Positions 11,256 through 21,600 of a stretch of 64,000 bases of DNA are shown in pieces (positions within the stretch are counted from its first letter, which is position 1; every line of letters starts with the position of its first letter). The translations under genes were made by a program, and so were the position numbers. The notes under the pieces were generated by a model, which was given only the letters and a program-made list of their open reading frames with translations, made no database searches and was not told the DNA's origin. The DNA comes from Drosophila miranda (lineage: Eukaryota > Arthropoda > Insecta > Diptera > Drosophilidae): positions 18,086,001 through 18,150,000 of the forward strand of contig NC_046676.1 of the NCBI RefSeq assembly GCF_003369915.1. Reading direction: 5' to 3'.

Positions 11256-11939
11256 ATGTCCAACAGTCATTTGTTTTTAAAGTCTGGCTTCCCAAGGGCC
11301 CCCCTGCAGAATGGTTTGGGACGCTATGTGTGCCAACTGCAGCGAATCACGCTAAAATTCTGCAAGAACAATGGCTCCAGCAAAGGCATGCGGTAAGAAT
11401 TGTGTTAAAGTTAAATGAAAATGCCATCCAACCATGTGCAATCCAATCCGTAGGGATTTCATCGAGAACCACCTGGTGGACTTTGCAAAGGAGAACCCCG
11501 GAATTGTGGTCTACGTGAAGCCGCGTCGCCACCGCACACCGGTTCTGGTTGGCGAGTATTGTAAGTGGAGGGCTAGTTTGTCTTTACTATTAGATAATAC
11601 TAATTTCTCGCAGTGAACGGTGATCGCGAGTGGCTGAGCTGCCGCAACAGCACCCAGGAGGATATAACCAAGTGGGTCGATCTGTTAAGGACACAAAACG
11701 GCAGCTCCAGCTCGCTGCGTCTGCGGAAAATGTGGCACACCGATGTACCATCCATCCAGGGGCCCTGGACGCCTTTCCTGCTACGCTCCCCCGAAACCCA
11801 TGGTCAGGAATATCCCAGCGTTGAGGCATCTAAGCCCCTGGATGCTCCACAAACTGCCACCGAGAAGCTCATTGAACTGTTCCGGCAGCAGAAACAACTG
11901 GGGGATGAGGATGTGTTAAGCCAAAAACGTGCAGAGTGA
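11256..11939 (+). CDS. mRpL43: Mitochondrial large-subunit ribosomal protein L43
   Basis: Three exons, 11256-11392, 11454-11560 and 11614-11939 (TGA), joined in phases 2 and 1, give 189 aa. The first part matches the L51/S25/CI-B8 thioredoxin-like fold shared by mRpL43, mRpS25 and the complex I subunit NDUFA2: [21 protein letters not shown], then the DFIENHL helix, then [18 protein letters not shown]. The family sits on the mitochondrial 39S subunit. A C-terminal extension beyond the fold (about residues 100-189) is usual for mRpL43 and separates it from mRpS25. The introns are only 61 and 53 nt. AATAAA at about 12042 marks the likely 3' end, overlapping the region where the opposing sigmar transcript should end. 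Confidence 0.93.
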
Positions 11940-13102
11940 GCAGAGGAGTAGGGAAAGTGTATGATTTAAGAATGAAATATAGTTAACTTTTTGGTATTTG
12001 TTGCTTTTATTTTCTTACTCAACATAATTCTGTTGGTAAAACAATAAATATTTAAAATCTAAACGACTAAAATTGTGCTCTCTCAAAATGTACCTAATAT
12101 CGAACATTGGTTTGTAACTAACAATATTCTGGACAAAGTCATACAAAAATCAATCAACTTATTGTCCGACGTTTCGATATGCCTTGGGTATGGATACATG
12201 GAATATCATTGTGTGAACAACCGAAGTGGAATATCATAAATAATGCTTTAGGGTGAGTGACCGACCCATGCCTTTGGCTCTGGGACGGGGGCTTGGAATA
12301 CATACATAAGATACAAAATACAAATCGATGCGGGACAAATGGCTCGCAGACAGGTGTGGTGAAGAGGGATAAGCAGGTTCTAGTGTCAGCTTAGCATTAA
12401 GAACTAAATATAGACTAGCATTCACAACAAGTAAAATATGTGATTTCTGTGTTTTGTGTGGTGCTGGTCTCTGAAGGGAAAGCAAAGCTTGTTGGTGGAG
12501 ATCAACAACGATTAATTAATTAAGTACTGTAAGACTGATAGAAGAGAGGACACAGCGAGTATTAAAAGTAACAAAACGGAGTATCCTTCACATACAGATA
12601 CACATTTCTAAATATATACCATAAATAATTGCTTTTATGCAGAAATTTTCCACATTTACATAGACACGACTTGCACGCTTTAAGGTACAAAGATACATTC
12701 ATACAAACACACAGATACAGATACAAGCATTTTGCTAGAGTTTACAATTTCCGTTTGGTTAATTCCTTTGGCAAAATGCATATAGTAGTAGTTCTTAATC
12801 GTTACAAAATGTTAACATTGTCGTTAAATAAATCAATACAATACGGACGTTTTGTTCACTTTTGATATTTGTTGCTGTCAATGATATATCACTATCCAAA
12901 ATTAAACTAAACTCTGGCCTAAACATATGTCTTTTCTGTCTGTACTATCCTTAGTTTTGTGTGTTTTGTGTTTTGGTGTTGGTGGGTGGAGCTTACAAGC
13001 CAAGCATTTCCAATTTGCAGCTAGCTCTTAGTGTCTCATGCTGTTTTGTGTTGTTTTGGTTTCTTTCGACAAGCAGCCTTTTAGTGCACGCAATGAGAGC
13101 CC
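11940..13102. other. Convergent 3' UTRs of mRpL43 and sigmar
   Basis: No supported gene. AATAAA near 12042 (+) fits the end of mRpL43. TTTATT near 12005 is AATAAA on the minus strand and could end sigmar, giving it a 3' UTR of about 1.1 kb. If both are used, the two transcripts overlap by a few tens of bases. The stretch is AT-rich with short ACA and GATACA runs. Confidence 0.45.
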
Positions 13103-13962
13103 TCAGATGTCGCCCGTCTCCATGGCGGAGTTGATGTCGGCCACAATCTTGCCCATAACCTCGCGGTAGGGCGAGTCCGGCTTGAAGGCCGTCTCCAAAA
13201 GCACGGCATCGCCAAAGAAATCAAACACCTCATCGATGCGACCTAATGACTTGTCCGTCAGATGCGGTTGCACAATCGACTTGAGTGCCACCTGCGATTC
13301 CGCTATCGACTTTTGCAGATAGGCCAGGTCGAAGGTGTAGTCTACCTCGTAGAATGATATGATGGACAGTTGGGTGTTCTGAAAGGGAAATCGATTAGAA
13401 ATGAACGAAGCAGAGTGTTTTATGTTTGTAGATTACCTGAAACTTGCGTTTAAAGTTCTCGGCTCTTTGCAGCTCCTCGTCGCTAAACTGGTTATTCCGA
13501 TGCAGAACTCCAATCTTGATGACTATTTTGATGATATTCTTGATCAGCTTCTCCGCCTTGGCCTTGTTGCCGGTATGCATCTTGCACAGCCTGTACAGGT
13601 TATCCAGCAGCGAGGCCGTTGTCCCATCGATGAATGTCTTTGCAATATTTTTCGTTGCCATGCGTGAGAGGATTTTCTTTTGAGCGCGTAGCCCGATATC
13701 TTGCGACTTGAACACATTGTCAGCCATGACTAATGGGAGTATGAGAGATATTATTATTATTGTTGCATATTCATCGCGAATCGCGCACTGCATCTGTATT
13801 GTTGAACAACAGAAATAACGCAAAACAACTGAACGAACAACTGAAAACCAATGGAGAGACAAGATATGCACAATACCAATTCGAATCCACACTTTTACCT
13901 TCCAAGTTCCAGTAGTCTACGCTCCATAGGAGCAGGCACTGTCGTAGACCTGCCACCGACAT
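13103..13962 (-). CDS. sigmar: TNFAIP8-family protein (Sigmar)
   Basis: The core protein is coded by 13727-13437 and 13378-13103 and is 188 aa. It covers the whole TIPE (TNFAIP8) domain: FKSQDIGLRAQKKILSRMA, a run of amphipathic helices, and the C-terminal FDFFGDAVLLE region. TIPE proteins form a hydrophobic cavity that binds phosphoinositides or lipids; fly Sigmar is known for salivary-gland autophagy and cytoskeletal effects. An upstream exon, 13968-13899, has its own ATG at 13962 and splices (GTAAAAG donor; acceptor at 13731-13730) in phase 1 into the frame of the core. This adds 22 residues beginning MSVAGLRQC. The upstream ATG has the better context (CAAC before ATG), so the long form may be the main product. 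A non-coding 5' exon ending at 15073 (ACAG/GTGAGC) is likely. Confidence 0.9.
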
Positions 13963-15310
13963 GTTGGGCTACACACACGTCGATCCAGTTGCAAGCATGA
14001 TAATTGATAAGGAAAGCAAAGAAACAGAGACAGAGACATATGGGTGGGTACATGTACGATTAGGCAATGTTAATAGTCGTCGTATCTTTTGATAAAGAAA
14101 CCTACTGCTTCTTCAACTGCGCTGCGGTTTATTTTCTTTCTGTCTTTGTGTTTCAATCAAAGAAAGAATAATGGTAGGCCCGTGGCTGTGTGTGTGACTC
14201 CATAGGCATGTGTCGACAAGTCAGCGCAAACCACAATCCACATGGGTTATTCATAAGGCTGTTCTAACGGGTTCGCTGCGACGCGGCACGCGCTATTTGT
14301 ACGTGTCTATGCCGCAAATGGCTCGTGTGGCAAGTTTTCCCAACTGTCCAAAAAAGGAGACTTGCCTTGCCTTGCCGCACCTCAACCGTTATTCAAGACC
14401 AGGGTTGGGGGGAGTCCTCTGGGGAAATTGTAGGGTCAACTGGGGTCATAACGTGTGAATAGATAAACCTCTTTCGTTCCTCCAATTCCCGGACACTTAC
14501 CAAGCCAGTGGTCGTCGTTGTTGTCCACCTCTAGCCTTTCATTTAACTAAGTGAATTCTATCTTCTTTCCAGTTCTAGTTCTTAATCTATTTCTAGCTAG
14601 CAACCGTACCATGATACGGACCGCTCCAAATGGTTAAGGTCACGCGAAATGCAATAATACGGTCCGAAAAACGGACATGGGGAGAGACAGAGTTTGTGGT
14701 GGTGGAACCCAAGGACAAATGGGCAATAAGCCGCCAAATGACCAACGCGGAAGTGCGCTACTCCTCGAGTCTAGAGGCATTTTCTTTCGTTTTGCATTCA
14801 ACCCACAATCACTGAAGCGTCCACAAAAAGTCTTAGCGAGCGGAATTTCTGGGCCAACTTATCGTCGTTTCCGACGCTGTCGTGTTCATGCATTTGCGTG
14901 TTTGATATCATTATTGTTGTTGTTGTTGTTGTTGCTCTTGGGTGTATTGACGATTGTGGATTTGTGCCTTTCCGAGTATTATTGATTGCAACAGGCTCGC
15001 CCACCCACACTCGTCCAGGCCGGGAGGTGGGGAGGGAAAGAAGGTCGAGTTTGGCGCTCAGGCAAGGCTCACCTGTGTTTTTGTTGCTGTAGTCCTGTGG
15101 CCGAGTATCCTTGAAATTCCGTTTGAGTTCCTTTTGTATGAAGTGGCTCCTGCTAATCTACTGCTGCGTTACATACATAAATTCCGAATAAAAACAGCAT
15201 TTACATAAATAATAAATAGAGCGATTCTTGGCTGAGTTTATGCGTAGTTCCAATTGTTTAAAAAAAAATCAGCAGCGAGCAACAAAACAAAATATGAATG
15301 AGCGCAACAG

Positions 15311-15430
15311 TGTGTGTGACCGCGGACTGAAAATACTGTCTGACCCTCAGAAATATACCGAAATATACCATCTTATCTTCCAAACATACCGAAAATATAC
15401 CGATAAAAAACGAACTTAACCCACTTAGGC
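15311..15430 (-). promoter_or_regulatory. Likely sigmar core promoter, motif 6/motif 1-like
   Basis: Read on the minus strand, this segment has four close matches to Ohler motif 6 (KTYRGTATWTTT), seen as CGGTATATTT and variants, followed by GGTCACACAC, which resembles Ohler motif 1 (YGGTCACACTR, bound by M1BP). That order and spacing are typical of TATA-less Drosophila housekeeping promoters. It points toward the sigmar 5' exon ending at 15073. Part of it is shared with 63781-63860. Confidence 0.55.
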
Positions 15431-15620
15431 CCCCTTTATTTAAACAAGATAACAACTCGATTTAAGCCGGGAAATATATGACAAATAATAATATTTACTC
15501 TAGTTGGTCCATCCTATCCTTCATCTTTGCATAAAAAAGCCCACGATGAAGCATACATCTCAAATACGCTTTGATTTTTCAAGATTTATAATTTTCGTGG
15601 TCGACAATGGGTTAACTGTT

Positions 15621-15654
15621 CTCGATAGCAGCTGCATCGATAACCTTCGCGCCG
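15621..15654 (+). promoter_or_regulatory. DRE-like and E2F-like sites upstream of l(2)dtl
   Basis: GCATCGATAAC (15634-15644) is a DRE-like core and TTCGCGCCG (15646-15654) is close to an E2F site. They lie 140-170 bp before the l(2)dtl ATG. A paired DRE/E2F arrangement is common for Drosophila S-phase genes and fits the role of l(2)dtl. A further E2F-like TTTTGGCGG is in intron 1 near 15870. Confidence 0.45.
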
Positions 15655-15794
15655 CCCCATTTCCATCTCTACGGTCCAGCTGCGTCGTTGAAAATATGCT
15701 AGCATCGTTTTCTATTGTTTTATTTTGAATAAAATAGCAATTAGACTAGTATAATTCGATCCAAAAGAGCCCTATTCGTATAGCTGGTGTCAAA

Positions 15795-18430
15795 ATGAAC
15801 ATAGACAACAAATTGCGCAGCAGGGAGCACGGGTTCTGTGAGTATTTCGAATGGCGGGAGAATTTCACTTTTGGCGGTCGAATTTTCTATGTAAATATGT
15901 TATTAATTCGACAAGTTTCATTCAAATGAAATGGAAATTGGCACTCTAGTGGCAATAAGCTAAGCCTGGGCTCAGTCTGTGATCCGTCGCTGTCTCATCC
16001 AGGGAAGGGTTCTCCAGATCTCCGGGTCTCTAGCCAAAATTGCAGCGCAAGCGAAAACGTATTGAAAAACTAGACTGCAACATAGACAAAGACGCAGAGC
16101 ACGATGGAGACAATCTGAGAGCTGCACTAATTTCTGGCTTTTTCGCTCTCATTGCAGCCAACGAGCGGACCTACGATTTCGCCCTGCGTCGCCTGTGCGT
16201 GGCCAAGGAGGACAGTTGGCGGGGAATCGCTCCGGCCAACTACTGCCCGGACTTCAACCCAGAGCCGCCCATATTCTCGGCCAAGTTTGCCAATTGCAAC
16301 GGCTATAGGCACATTCTGGCCATAGCCAATGAGGATGGCAAGATCACACTGCAGGACACCACACAGCGCAACCACGAGCCGGAGGAGCAGTCCCTGCCGG
16401 GGCCGCAGTGCCATTACAATGCAGTCTTCGACCTGGAGTGGGCCCCGGGGCAGATGCGGTTCGTTTCCGCCTCGGGGGACCACACAGCACGGCTCTGGGA
16501 GGTGGCTGGCTCGGGCATTAGGGGACTCAACTCGTATCTTGGCCACACACGATCCGTTAAGTCGGCCGCCTTCAAGCGAACAGACCCAGCCGTGTTTGCC
16601 ACTGGCGGGCGAGACGGAGCCATTCTCATCTGGGACATACGGGCCAATCTCAACATGGATCTGACCTCTCGCGTGGACAACTGCATCTACAGCGGGCACT
16701 CGGGGGGACCGGGCACGCCCGTCTCGCAGCGAAAGCAGCGCTCACGCACGCCCAAGATGTCGTCCAGCGCCACCTCGAGCAGCATCACGGGATTGGCCTT
16801 CCAGGACGACAACACCCTGATATCCTGTGGCGCTGGCGACGGCGTGATCAAGGTATGGGATCTGCGACGCAACTATACGGCCTACAGGAAGGAGCCGCTG
16901 CCCAGGCACAAGCTGCCGTATGCCGGACACTCCACCTTCCGGGGATTTACCAATCTCATTGTGGATGCGGCAGGGACGCGGCTCTTTGCCAACTGCATGG
17001 ACAACACGATCTACTGCTACAATCTGGTATCGTACTCCCCCAAGCCGCTGGCCTGCTACAAGGGTCTGCTGAATTCCACCTTCTACATCAAGTCCTGCCT
17101 AAGTCCGGATGGAAAGTACCTGTTGAGCGGCAGCAGTGACGAGCGGGCGTACATCTGGAACCTAGAACATGCAGAGGAGCCGCTGGTGGCTCTGTCGGGC
17201 CACACGGTCGAGGTGACCTGCGTCGCCTGGGGCTCTTCCCACGACTGTCCCATTGTCACCTGCAGCGACGATGCGCGGCATAAGATCTGGCGCATGGGAC
17301 CCGACCTGGAGGGTCTTAGCGAGGCCGAGAGGGCGGACAAGTATCGCGGCCATGCAAGCTATGTGCGCCAATTCAGCAAAAAGTCCACGGCTCCGGCCAC
17401 CGGCAACCACAAGTACAACCTGAGGGATCTGGAGTCTACGCCACGCTCGCTGAAGCGCCTGATGGACCAGAACGAACGCACGCCCGGCTCCATCGAAAAG
17501 GTGGCCATGAAGCGTTCATTTCTGGACATGCTGGGCGTGGCCAGCAGCGAGGCAGATGCCGAGCAACCGCAGAAACGAACCAAGCCCCTGGAATCCCGCG
17601 GCAGGCGACTCTTCGGGCCCTCTAGCCAAGAGCCCACTTGCAGGCATATTCAGCTGCCGCCGATTGGCGAGGAAGAAGCATCACCCAGCAAAAAGCAAAA
17701 GGAGAACGCAGCCGCCGATGATATTTCCCCGGGGACCAAGCTGCTAAGCCTCAACTCCTCGCCGGTCCACTCGCCGCTCAGCGAGAATGTCAACCACATA
17801 TACGCCTCACCACCCACCACATCCGCAGCTGCAGCTGCAGCAGCGGCGGCGGCAGCGGCTGCCTCCGAGGGAGCTGGCCAGCAGCCCCTCTCCTCTGTGA
17901 TCTACTCGCCCACATCGAACCTGCCCAACTACGTGCTGGACGGGGAGGCACCGCATCTGGCCATAATGTCGCCCAAGCGCAAGGCCAAGGAAAAGGTCGA
18001 CTGGCTGACGAACATACGCAAGCAGAAGCTGATGAACGGCAGAGCGCACGTCTCGCTCAGCGACAAGATCAACGAGGAGCAGCAGCAGGCCAACTCTGTG
18101 GATGTTTTGGCCTCGCCGCGTCTCCAGTGCCTGCGTCAGTCGGAGTGCAGTCCCCGCTTAAAGGCCACTCCCCGGCGGCGCATCTCGCACACTGATGCTG
18201 GAGGTGGTGCGGGCGGATCAAGCGGATCCATACCACAACCACAGCCACGCACACCCACCTCCAGTCGCCGGAACAGTGAGACGACACTGCTCCGCTTCTT
18301 CAGCGTTCAGCGCAGCAGCAGCGTGGCACCCGACGAGATGACAGCGTCGGGGCCAAGTGAGATGTCGCCACCTCCATCGGTCACGCCGCTGACACTGCGA
18401 ACGCCCACGACAGCGGTGGGAAGCGATTAA
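15795..18430 (+). CDS. l(2)dtl: L(2)dtl / Cdt2, WD40 substrate receptor of CRL4
   Basis: Two exons, 15795-15837 and 16158-18430 (TAA), with a phase-1 junction, give 771 aa. The first exon begins MNIDNKLRSREHGF and joins SNERTYDFALRR. The N-terminal half is a WD40 propeller with clear repeats (FVSASGDHTARLWEV, FATGGRDGAILIWDIR, SCGAGDGVIKVWDLRR, LLSGSSDERAYIWNL). The WDIR and WDLRR endings are the DWD/WDXR motifs by which such receptors contact DDB1. Cdt2 directs CRL4 to destroy PCNA-bound Cdt1, p21-type CKIs and Set8 in S phase. The C-terminal half is low-complexity: a run of 13 Ala near 17825-17864, many SP/TP sites suitable for CDKs, and a PIP-box-like element near the end. The open frame upstream of 16158 (from 16040) is intron read-through. 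AATAAA is at about 18607. Confidence 0.94.
18278..18301 (+). other. C-terminal PIP-box-like motif of L(2)dtl
   Basis: The residues ETTLLRFF follow the PIP-box spacing (Q-x-x-hydrophobic-x-x-aromatic-aromatic) with Glu in the Gln position. Vertebrate CDT2 has a C-terminal PIP box that holds it on PCNA. The position near the C-terminus supports a conserved function; binding strength is not readable. Confidence 0.5.
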
Positions 18431-18686
18431 AATGTCGCCAACAAATGGGGAGAATCGTATCCCCTCGTCGTATTATTGTACCCTTAGTTTTAAGCGGACA
18501 TTGTTTTAAGCTATTTTATGTAGATCCTAGCTTGAATCTTATTTTCGTTGGGCGAGTTGGTAACCAATTCCCCCGGCACTTTGTACAGCGCCACTACAAA
18601 AGACTAAATAAAAGTACATCCATCAATATTTTAAGCTTCATTACATTTGGTTACAAGTACAGTGTGGATCACTACTGTATGACTAG

Positions 18687-21600
18687 TTATTGCACTTTCT
18701 TCTGCTGTTGCTGCTTCTGCTGCTTGGCCGCCGCATTCAGCCGCATGGTCTGGAAGATCTGACGGGCCACACCGAAAAGCAATACGAGGTGACAGAGATG
18801 CAGGGCCGAGCTGGACAGATAAGTGCTGGGATAGCTGTTCCAGCAGTACTCGATGATGCCCAGGATGAGATAGCGCACGCCCAGGGTATAGGACGTGGAC
18901 CAGACCAGATACGGAAGCGAGTGAAAGTACCAAACGTAGAACTGATAGTGTAGCGAGCGGGAGCAGGCCACGCCGATGAAGTTGCACAGGAAGAAGGGCA
19001 GCAGGGCCAGTTGCGTGCACCGATCAAAGTGGATGCCATAGCGCTCGGACTCCGCCCGAGCGGGAGCGGGAACTGGAGGAGCCGCTGCCTTGCCGCCCGA
19101 TGACTTTTGTAGTGTCTTTTCGAAGGCATTCAGAAAGGATTGCTGTTCGGCGCTTAGCTTCTCCGTGTCCTTTTCCTTTTTCGCTTCCTTCTTGCTCTTC
19201 CTCTGGGCTTGGACTTCGCTATTCTTCTTGGCAATTTGCGGCTGCAGTTGGTCCTGGACGCTGCGCAGGCGAACATAGCTCTGGAAGAAGGTCCACGTGG
19301 GCTTGGCAAACACCAGCAGGAGCACCAAATGCAGACCCAACAGCGATAGGTGGAACGTACGGTGCTCGAAGAACTCGCGACTCAAGAACCTATAGTTCAC
19401 CGTCCACTTGTGCTCGAAGATGCGGCCCAGGTCGAAGCTGCCACGCAGATACTCCACCGGATGGGAGAGCAGAAAGGGGGCGCCCAGCAGAAGCTGGACC
19501 GACCCACAAATTGCAAGCTGCAGGAAGGTCTTCAGCGGTCCCAGATTGGCCAAGTAGAAGAGCAGCAGGGCCGGCGCAAACAGCAGAATATTCATCTTGA
19601 CGCCCACGGCCAGGCTGAAGAGAATGCTGCCCCAGGTCCAGCGCCGATCCACGAAGAGATTGAGTGCCGCATAGAGCAGGAGGATGGCCACGGGATCGTT
19701 GAACAAACGCAGCACATAGATCGAGTGGATGCGGTACGAGGTAAAGGCGCTCAGGACCAGCACGTACGGCGGCACCTTGCGACTCTTCGCGTACAGGCGC
19801 AGCACCAGGCACATCTGCAGCAGGTAAATCCCGGCAAAGATGTACTGCGCCACCCGCACATTAGCGCCATGCGACGTTATGTAGTAGAGGGCCGAGTAAA
19901 TGTACACAAAAGCCGCCGGATACACCAGGGGACCAGTATCACCTGCAATATAGACAAAATAAGTAGTTTAATTAACATTTCACTTGTCTGTTCTTGTTTT
20001 GTTCCTTTCCGTTACAGTTCGAATTATGATTCGAAGCAGCTGTATTCTTGGGCGCGCACTGCGAATGGCAAACTCAAAGAAGAGCAACGTCGTCGGGCGA
20101 CTGTCAAAATGTCAGTGTCAGAAAGAGAAGGAAAATTTTTATTCGAGAAGCATGGAGGTTATTACGGCATGTTTTTAGCTGAGAACTACAACTTTTAATG
20201 TAAATATGATTTCGTGTCAAAATTTGTTCGTACTCCGCGGCCAACTGCCGGCGATCCGCTGCTGCCGCCGGTACCAACAGCACTTACGGACAACTCCGAA
20301 ACACAGCTCCAGCTTCTCGCCCTGGGGCCCCGCTGCAGCGCCGAGTATATCGCACGCGTCCGCGTCCAAATTGTCATTGCTGGGGCTTAGGACACGCGAT
20401 GATGGACGGCACACAGTCCGCAGTTTTCACACCTCCACCCGCATGCTGGCCAAAGACTACTACACGACACTGGGGGTGGCCAAGAACGCCAATGGGAAGG
20501 ATATCAAGAAGGCCTACTATAAGCTGGCCAAGAAGTACCATCCGGACACCAACAAGGAGGACCCGGATGCCGGTCGCAAATTCCAGGAGGTCTCCGAGGC
20601 CTACGAGGTGCTCAGCGATGATCAGAAGCGACGTGAGTACGACACCTACGGCCAGACGGCGGAGAACATGAGTCGTCAGGGTGGCGGATTCGGTGGCGGC
20701 GGCGGCGGGGCAGGACCCTACGGACCCGAGGGCTTCTCACAGAGCTGGCAGTTCCGCTCGACCATCGATCCCGAGGAGCTGTTCCGCAAGATTTTCGGCG
20801 AGGGAAACTTCCGCACCAACAGTTTCGACGACTTCGCCGACTCCAAGTTCGGTTTCGGCCAGGCTCAGGAGATGGTCATGGACTTGACCTTCGCCCAGGC
20901 AGCTCGCGGCGTCAATAAGGATGTGAATGTCAATGTAGTGGACGAGTGCCCCAAGTGCGCCGGCTCCAAGTGCGAGCCGGGCACAAAGCCGGGCCGCTGC
21001 CAGTACTGTAACGGCACAGGCTTCGAGACCATCTCGACGGGACCCTTCGTCATGCGTTCCACGTGCCGCTACTGCCAGGGCACGCGCCAGTACATCAAGT
21101 ATCCGTGCAGCGAGTGCGAGGGCAAGGGAAAGACTGTGCAGCGCCGCAAGGTGACTGTACCGGTGCCGGCGGGCATCGAGAACGGACAAACGGTGCGCAT
21201 GCAGGTGGGCAGCAAGGAACTGTTTGTGACCTTCCGAGTGGAACGGAGCGACTACTTCCGCCGTGACGGGGCCGACGTACACACAGACGTGGCCATCTCG
21301 GTGTCACAGTCCGTCCTGGGCGGCACTGTACGCGTCCAGGGCGTCTACGAGGACCAGTGGATTAACATTGAACCGGGCACCTCCTCCCACCACAAGCACA
21401 CGTTGCGTGGCAAGGGCCTGAAGCGGGTAAACGCTCACGGCCATGGCGATCACTATGTACACATCAAAATTGATGTGCCGCGGAAGCTGAGCAAGGAGCA
21501 GCGCGCACTCATCGAGGCCTTCGCTGAGCTGGAGCTGGACACGCCAGGCAAGATCCACGGCATCACCCAGACAAAAAATGGCAGTAAGAAAGCAACGTAA

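Larger units (their letters stand above)
13969..15794. other. sigmar 5' intron and sigmar / l(2)dtl divergent upstream region
   Basis: No coding sequence is supported before the l(2)dtl first exon. On the minus strand an ACAG/GTGAGC donor at 15073/15072 and an acceptor at 13970-13969 outline a 5' UTR intron of sigmar. A poly-(TTG) run sits near 14914-14935. Promoter-like motifs at 15311-15430 (for sigmar) and 15621-15654 (for l(2)dtl) are listed separately. Confidence 0.5.

Noticed and set aside
16040..16157. In-frame open stretch upstream of l(2)dtl exon 2
   Set aside because: A good acceptor at 16156-16157 and a phase-1 first exon at 15795-15837 explain the gene better; the stretch is intron that happens to lack stops.
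19350..20198. 282-codon plus-strand open frame over Alg3 exon 2
   Set aside because: It is the antisense shadow of the Alg3 coding exon with no recognisable domain.
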